NCBI GenBank assembly: GCA_020161935.1
Contig: JAIUNI010000003.1
Coordinates: forward strand, 310,001 to 374,000
Length of the DNA stretch: 64,000 nt
DNA from: Chloroflexota bacterium
GTDB taxonomy: Bacteria > Chloroflexota > Anaerolineae > Aggregatilineales > Phototrophicaceae
Direction: 5' to 3'
The position numbers and the translations under genes were made by a program. Positions 60,241-64,000 of this stretch are shown in pieces. The notes under the pieces were generated by a model, which worked only from the letters and a program-made list of their open reading frames with translations, did no database searches and was not told the origin of the DNA. How positions within the stretch are numbered: the stretch's first letter is position 1; every line of letters starts with the position of its first letter.

Positions 60241-62289
60241 ATGCCACGCTACCAACGCCTGCCTAAAGCGCCGGTTGACCCATATCGCGTTGCTCCCCTG
60301 CCCGTAGATCGTCCGGCTGCCGTTTACTATCGCCAATCGTCTGAGGCGCAAATCGGTAACATCTCCACCACTCTGCAAACGGTGGACATGATCGAACACC
60401 TGCTGAAGCTCGGCTGGGCGCGCGACAGCATCTACATGATTGATATGGATGCGGGAATCAGCGGCACGAAGAAGATTGAAGACCGTCCCGGTATGTCGAT
60501 GCTGTACAACTATATCGAGCATGACCGCATTGGACTGGTCGCCGCCCAGGATGTAGATCGTTTCTTCCGCGATGTGACCATGATTCAGACCAACATCTTT
60601 CTGGATGCCTGCAAGCGCAAGAATGTGCGCGTCATGACCCCGAACGTGGTGTATGACTTTAATCACCCGACGATGGGAGCCTACCATCTGAAGATGTTCC
60701 GTGAGGAAGCGCAGCGAGCGGCTGATTTTCTGGAGTATCACATCAAGGGACGGCTGCACAAAAGCCGGGATTACCTGATTGAGCAGGGACTCTGGGCAGG
60801 TCGCACCATCGCGCTGGGCTATATCGTGGATATGCGCCGCACCTTGTCGAACGGGGAACGCAATCCTGACTGGCGCAAGTATATCCCCTTCGCGCCGGGC
60901 GCTGATCTGGTGCTGGCGTACTTTGAGTTGTTCCGTGAGAAGGGACGTAACTTTCAGGCGACGTGGGAACACATCGAGCAGCACGGACCGTTTATCCCGG
61001 ATGATCTCGCCAAACAAGTTCCAGAAGGCTTCCGTATCGAGAACTGGTTCCGCTATCGCTCCAACATCACCGGACGCATCATGCCCTCCAAGTCGGGTTT
61101 GCATAACCTGCTGACGAATGTGGTCTACATCGGTCACTGGATTCACAAGAAAGCCATTGTTTGCTGGCATAATCACGAGCCTATCGTGCCGGAAGATGTC
61201 TTCATGCTGGCATTCAATTCACTGTCGTCCACTGATTTCTACGGTGAACCGAACGCACACTACATTCCCTATCGCCCCTGGACACGCCACGCTCTCGAAG
61301 AACGCGAATGCGATCCACCGACTTACAGCGGACTGGTTTTCTCCGATCAGATCGAAGGTTATGAACTGCGCCGCTACAACTCGGTCTACAATCACACCAA
61401 CCGCAACTATGGCTACATCCTGCATGACGAGCGGATCGAAGTGCAAATGACGGTCAAAGCGGCGGTGGTGGATGAAGCGGTGGACAAGATGCTGCTGGAA
61501 CGGTTAGAAGCGACCACGATTGACGAAGCGATCTGGCAGCAGGCACTGGAAACGACGGAACACAGCGGTCACAGTGAGAAGCGGCGGATTGAGCAGGAAA
61601 TCCGCAGTGCCGAACGCAGCAAACAGACCATTCTGGACAATCTGAAGGCGATCTCCAATCCCGGTATCGTCAAGAATCTGGAAGCCAGCTACGAAGCCAA
61701 TGAGCGCGAAATTGAGCGGCTGACTGTAGAACTGGCGAACCTTGCGACAAGTGAGCATTACCAGTGCAGTCTGCTGGAAGCGCGTCCGGTGCTTCAGACC
61801 GTCATCACCCACTGGGAGCAGGTTGCCGGAGATAAACGTCGTGAGCTGTTTGAGGCATTTGCTTATCGCATTCTGGTTCGACGGCTGGATATGCTGAACC
61901 GGGAAGTGATTGTTCAGTGGCGGGATGGCACCGAAACCCGGCAGACATTCACCCGTGCTGGCAAGCGTCTCTTCTGGTCAAAACACGATTTACAGCAGCT
62001 TAAGCAGATGGTGGAAGGTAATGTGCCGCAGGTGACGATCATGCGGGCGTTCCCCATCCTCACCTGGCAGGACATCCAGAAGCGGTATGCCTATCACTTT
62101 GGCAATGGCAGCTTCGCGCCGCACTATGCAGGGGAGAAGAAGTATCCGGCGCATTTCACCTATGCGAAGACGGATGAAGCCAGGGCGGAGAAAGCCGCCC
62201 AAAAATCAGTGAGTATCTCTCCTTCTCCAGAGAAGGCTCATTGTTTGGCCCGACCCCATAGCCAAAGTAGTATTCCGGCTCAGGATTGA
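60241..62289 (+). CDS. Large serine recombinase (integrase)
   Basis: AGGAGG lies before the ATG. The 682-residue protein has the Y-x-R-x-S active-site motif in VYYRQSSEAQ (S33), GISGTKKIEDRPGM, and VAAQDVDRFFRD in the resolvase-type catalytic domain. A recombinase domain (HNLLTNVVYIGHWI), a coiled coil (residues about 440-510) and a C-terminal tail follow. It lacks the usual CxxC...C zinc ribbon in the middle. It should integrate and excise the element by a serine-DNA bond. The last 45 codons run over the end of a convergent minus-strand gene, hinting at a junction. Confidence 0.85.
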   Translation: MPRYQRLPKAPVDPYRVAPLPVDRPAAVYYRQSSEAQIGNISTTLQTVDMIEHLLKLGWARDSIYMIDMDAGISGTKKIEDRPGMSMLYNYIEHDRIGLVAAQDVDRFFRDVTMIQTNIFLDACKRKNVRVMTPNVVYDFNHPTMGAYHLKMFREEAQRAADFLEYHIKGRLHKSRDYLIEQGLWAGRTIALGYIVDMRRTLSNGERNPDWRKYIPFAPGADLVLAYFELFREKGRNFQATWEHIEQHGPFIPDDLAKQVPEGFRIENWFRYRSNITGRIMPSKSGLHNLLTNVVYIGHWIHKKAIVCWHNHEPIVPEDVFMLAFNSLSSTDFYGEPNAHYIPYRPWTRHALEERECDPPTYSGLVFSDQIEGYELRRYNSVYNHTNRNYGYILHDERIEVQMTVKAAVVDEAVDKMLLERLEATTIDEAIWQQALETTEHSGHSEKRRIEQEIRSAERSKQTILDNLKAISNPGIVKNLEASYEANEREIERLTVELANLATSEHYQCSLLEARPVLQTVITHWEQVAGDKRRELFEAFAYRILVRRLDMLNREVIVQWRDGTETRQTFTRAGKRLFWSKHDLQQLKQMVEGNVPQVTIMRAFPILTWQDIQKRYAYHFGNGSFAPHYAGEKKYPAHFTYAKTDEARAEKAAQKSVSISPSPEKAHCLARPHSQSSIPAQD

Positions 62290-63220
62290 GCGCTGGCAAA
62301 TCGAGCGGATCAGGGAATGCCTGCCCATGATGGTCGGCGACATCATGGGCGAACTGCTGTGCCATGTAGACATCCCCCTTTTGCAAATACATCTCCAGTC
62401 CCGGCAGCGGCCACGCCAAACCGGGGTCATCGTCAGCCAGCGGCATGACGGGATAAGAATCTTGATTGAGCGTTCCGTCACGCATTTCCATTGCCCGGAA
62501 GTAGCGCAGCTCGTAGGGGACCCTCTCCGGTTCAGGGTTCTCAACGACAGCAAACCAGTGCGCTGTTCCGCCGCCATCGACGTGATAGGCCTGTCCAATG
62601 CCCTGGGCATCAAAGGGCTGCATCCCCTCACCAAAGGTGAAGGGCAGGTCATCCGGCAGATTGGTGTTGGGAACGGCATCAAACAGCGGTGTACCGGGAG
62701 CGACCTGTCCCCGCACTTCCGCTTCATGCTGCGCGGTATCCAGCAACCGTTCATTGCCACCTTCGACCCAGGCGCGATCCAACTGCCCACAGAGATTTTC
62801 CATGTCTTCGGTGCGTCCATCGGCGACCAGCGCCGCCGTGACCTGTTCACCAGTGAGATAGAGCAGATGAACTTTCGCACTGTCCCCCGTCGAGCCATCC
62901 GTTGGAAAAACCAGCGCCAGGTACTGCCCGTCGAGATAGGGCATCTGGGCGACGCGCCGGGCATCCTCCCCTAAACCATCCAGCCCATCTTTTTCCAGCA
63001 CAGCTTCGACTTCCTGCTGGTGTTCTTCGGCAGACCCCCACGACGCATACGCGCCTAAGCGCAGGCGCTGTTCGTGTTCCAGCCCATAGCGGTCTGTTGA
63101 GGCGCGGACGAGTTCCACGCCGTACTGTGCTCCGTAGCCGTCGCGCTCCGGTGGGACGACTTCAACGGCATAGACTGAACCATCTTCGGCGGTGTGACGC
63201 ACAGTGTCGGTATCACTCAT
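62156..63220 (-). CDS. Hypothetical transfer-region protein
   Basis: A 354-residue acidic protein. VRHTAEDGSVYAVEVVPPERDG opens a beta-rich domain; GIGQAYHVDGGGTAHWFAVVENP and MYLQKGDVYMAQQFAHDVADHHG belong to a second. The second resembles parts of the products at 28472 and 63464 (W-x-x-V-x-x-P, then a G-x-x-x-x-A helix). Its ATG overlaps the RHH gene's stop. Its 3' end overlaps the recombinase by 134 bp, so the natural C-terminus may have been changed. Function unknown. Confidence 0.55.
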   Translation of the reverse strand: MSDTDTVRHTAEDGSVYAVEVVPPERDGYGAQYGVELVRASTDRYGLEHEQRLRLGAYASWGSAEEHQQEVEAVLEKDGLDGLGEDARRVAQMPYLDGQYLALVFPTDGSTGDSAKVHLLYLTGEQVTAALVADGRTEDMENLCGQLDRAWVEGGNERLLDTAQHEAEVRGQVAPGTPLFDAVPNTNLPDDLPFTFGEGMQPFDAQGIGQAYHVDGGGTAHWFAVVENPEPERVPYELRYFRAMEMRDGTLNQDSYPVMPLADDDPGLAWPLPGLEMYLQKGDVYMAQQFAHDVADHHGQAFPDPLDLPALNPEPEYYFGYGVGPNNEPSLEKERYSLIFGRLSPPWLHPSSHR

Positions 63221-63467
63221 GCGCGTCCCTTCGCTCCAGCCGGATCAGGAACTCCGGCGGTTCGCTTTCGCCCGCCGGAACGAAATAGCCGGACTTGCCC
63301 AGCTTCTTCTTCCACGCCAGCACCTGCCGCACCGCGCGACGGAGGCTGCCGGGACGATCCAGCCCGTACAGGTCGCACAGTTCTGCCAGCGCCGCCTGAT
63401 CTTCAGGCGTTAACCGGATGGTGAAACTGCGGGTTTTCACTTCGTTGGTATCGCTTACATCGCTCAC
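63213..63467 (-). CDS. Ribbon-helix-helix-like protein
   Basis: An 84-residue protein. The start is the GTG at 63467, which overlaps the upstream stop (GTGA) and follows GGGAGGTGG. TRSFTIRLTPEDQAALAELCDLYGLDRPGSLRRAVRQVLAW fits an RHH/CopG domain. Part of a three-gene coupled minus-strand operon; possible autoregulator. Confidence 0.65.
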   Translation of the reverse strand: MSDVSDTNEVKTRSFTIRLTPEDQAALAELCDLYGLDRPGSLRRAVRQVLAWKKKLGKSGYFVPAGESEPPEFLIRLERRDAHE

Positions 63468-64000
63468 AGTTCCACCTCCCACGCATCGCGGGTGTAGTCG
63501 GCAATCTCGCGTGCCGCTTCGGGTTCCAGCGCCACCCCGCGTTCGTTCTCCCAGAGTTCACGCTGGTCGGTTGCCAGCGCCATGCCTTCAGCCGCATCAA
63601 AACAGCGGTCAATGCCGCCTTTCTGTGCCACCTGAATCAGGTACTCGGCTGAGGCATACGCCTTGTCCCACTCACCGGGGACACAGGGCGCAAGCTGCGC
63701 CTCCATTTCACCGGTTTCAGGATTACGCCCCAGCGACAGGATGCTGGTGACACAGTTTTCACGGTCTTCTTTGTCGGGCTGAAAGACCCCAATCCAGTAC
63801 GCCGTTCCAGTTTCCGCATCATAGAAAGGCGGCGGGTCTTTGGTCGGATCGAAGTTCTCGGCTTCAATGCCAATCGCGTTCAATGCCTGAAATGCCGAGC
63901 CATCTTCAATCTGCGGCGTGTCCAACTCCGGTTCAACTACGACACCCCCCAACTCAATCGCCGTCTGAAGCAGCGTGTCAACGGCATGGTCAGGGGGTTC
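63464..64000 (-). CDS. Hypothetical transfer-region protein, 5' end outside window
   Basis: The frame is open to the window edge; a TTG at 63952 is the first inside start-like codon but coding continues upstream (DTLLQTAIELGG). The visible 178 residues include GTAYWIGVFQP, GEMEAQLAPCVPGEWDKAYASAEYLIQVA and GGIDRCFDAAEGMAL, similar in layout to the 354-residue neighbour. No family recognised. Confidence 0.55.
   Translation of the reverse strand, partial: EPPDHAVDTLLQTAIELGGVVVEPELDTPQIEDGSAFQALNAIGIEAENFDPTKDPPPFYDAETGTAYWIGVFQPDKEDRENCVTSILSLGRNPETGEMEAQLAPCVPGEWDKAYASAEYLIQVAQKGGIDRCFDAAEGMALATDQRELWENERGVALEPEAAREIADYTRDAWEVEL

Noticed and set aside
1..64000. CRISPR arrays, insertion sequences, rRNA
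   Set aside because: I looked for regularly spaced repeats, transposase motifs and rRNA-like stretches and found none that hold up.

Overview
This 64 kb window looks like one large integrative or conjugative element, or the gene-dense part of a large plasmid, from a bacterium of roughly 50-55% G+C. It carries no rRNA, tRNA or housekeeping genes, and the DNA alone does not fix the host. An uncultured environmental lineage such as Chloroflexota is only a guess. Mobile-element signs are a large serine recombinase, two relaxase-like genes each next to a ribbon-helix-helix (RHH) gene, a VirD4/TraG-type coupling protein, a ParM-like actin with a candidate ParR partner, HU-like proteins, two single-stranded DNA-binding proteins (SSBs) and two archaeo-eukaryotic-type primases. 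No type IV secretion channel genes are visible.

Layout. 1-12.5 kb: a plus-strand operon with a SLOG-fold protein, a large protein of unknown role, a methyltransferase-helicase fusion, a primase, a PRTRC-type cassette (ubiquitin-like protein, E2-like B, ThiF/E1-like, candidate E and F) and a PP-loop ATPase. 12.5-15.4 kb: a hypothetical gene, the first ssb with a structured leader, a DfsB/ClbS-like gene and a palindrome-rich non-coding block. 15.4-24.1 kb: PLD-SNF2 helicase plus N6-adenine methylase, then a PIN-domain pair and a DprA/SLOG-like protein. 24.1-36.9 kb: mobilisation, partition and replication genes, ending in a primase-helicase followed by iteron-like repeats. 37.1-38.1 kb: the second ssb with the same leader fold. 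38.1-40.9 kb: an A+T-rich minus-strand TIR operon whose first gene is broken at an A9 run. 41.0-59.5 kb: a defence island with a sigma-like regulator, a DISARM-like SNF2 helicase and methylase, a 1742-residue helicase/DUF1998/nuclease fusion and a HamA/HamB (Hachiman-like) pair. 59.5-64 kb: small regulators, the serine recombinase and minus-strand plasmid-type genes running off the window.

How it fits together. Replication (primases, SSBs, candidate origin), partition (ParM/ParR-like) and transfer (relaxases, coupling protein) form the backbone. Anti-phage cargo is inserted in blocks that differ in base composition. The most notable items are the matched RNA-like folds before both ssb genes, with compensatory base changes and identical spacing to the start codon; the compact three-gene DISARM/Druantia-like locus beside Hachiman; the four-gene TIR operon; and the ubiquitin-like conjugation cassette. 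Family assignments come from reading motifs, without database searches.
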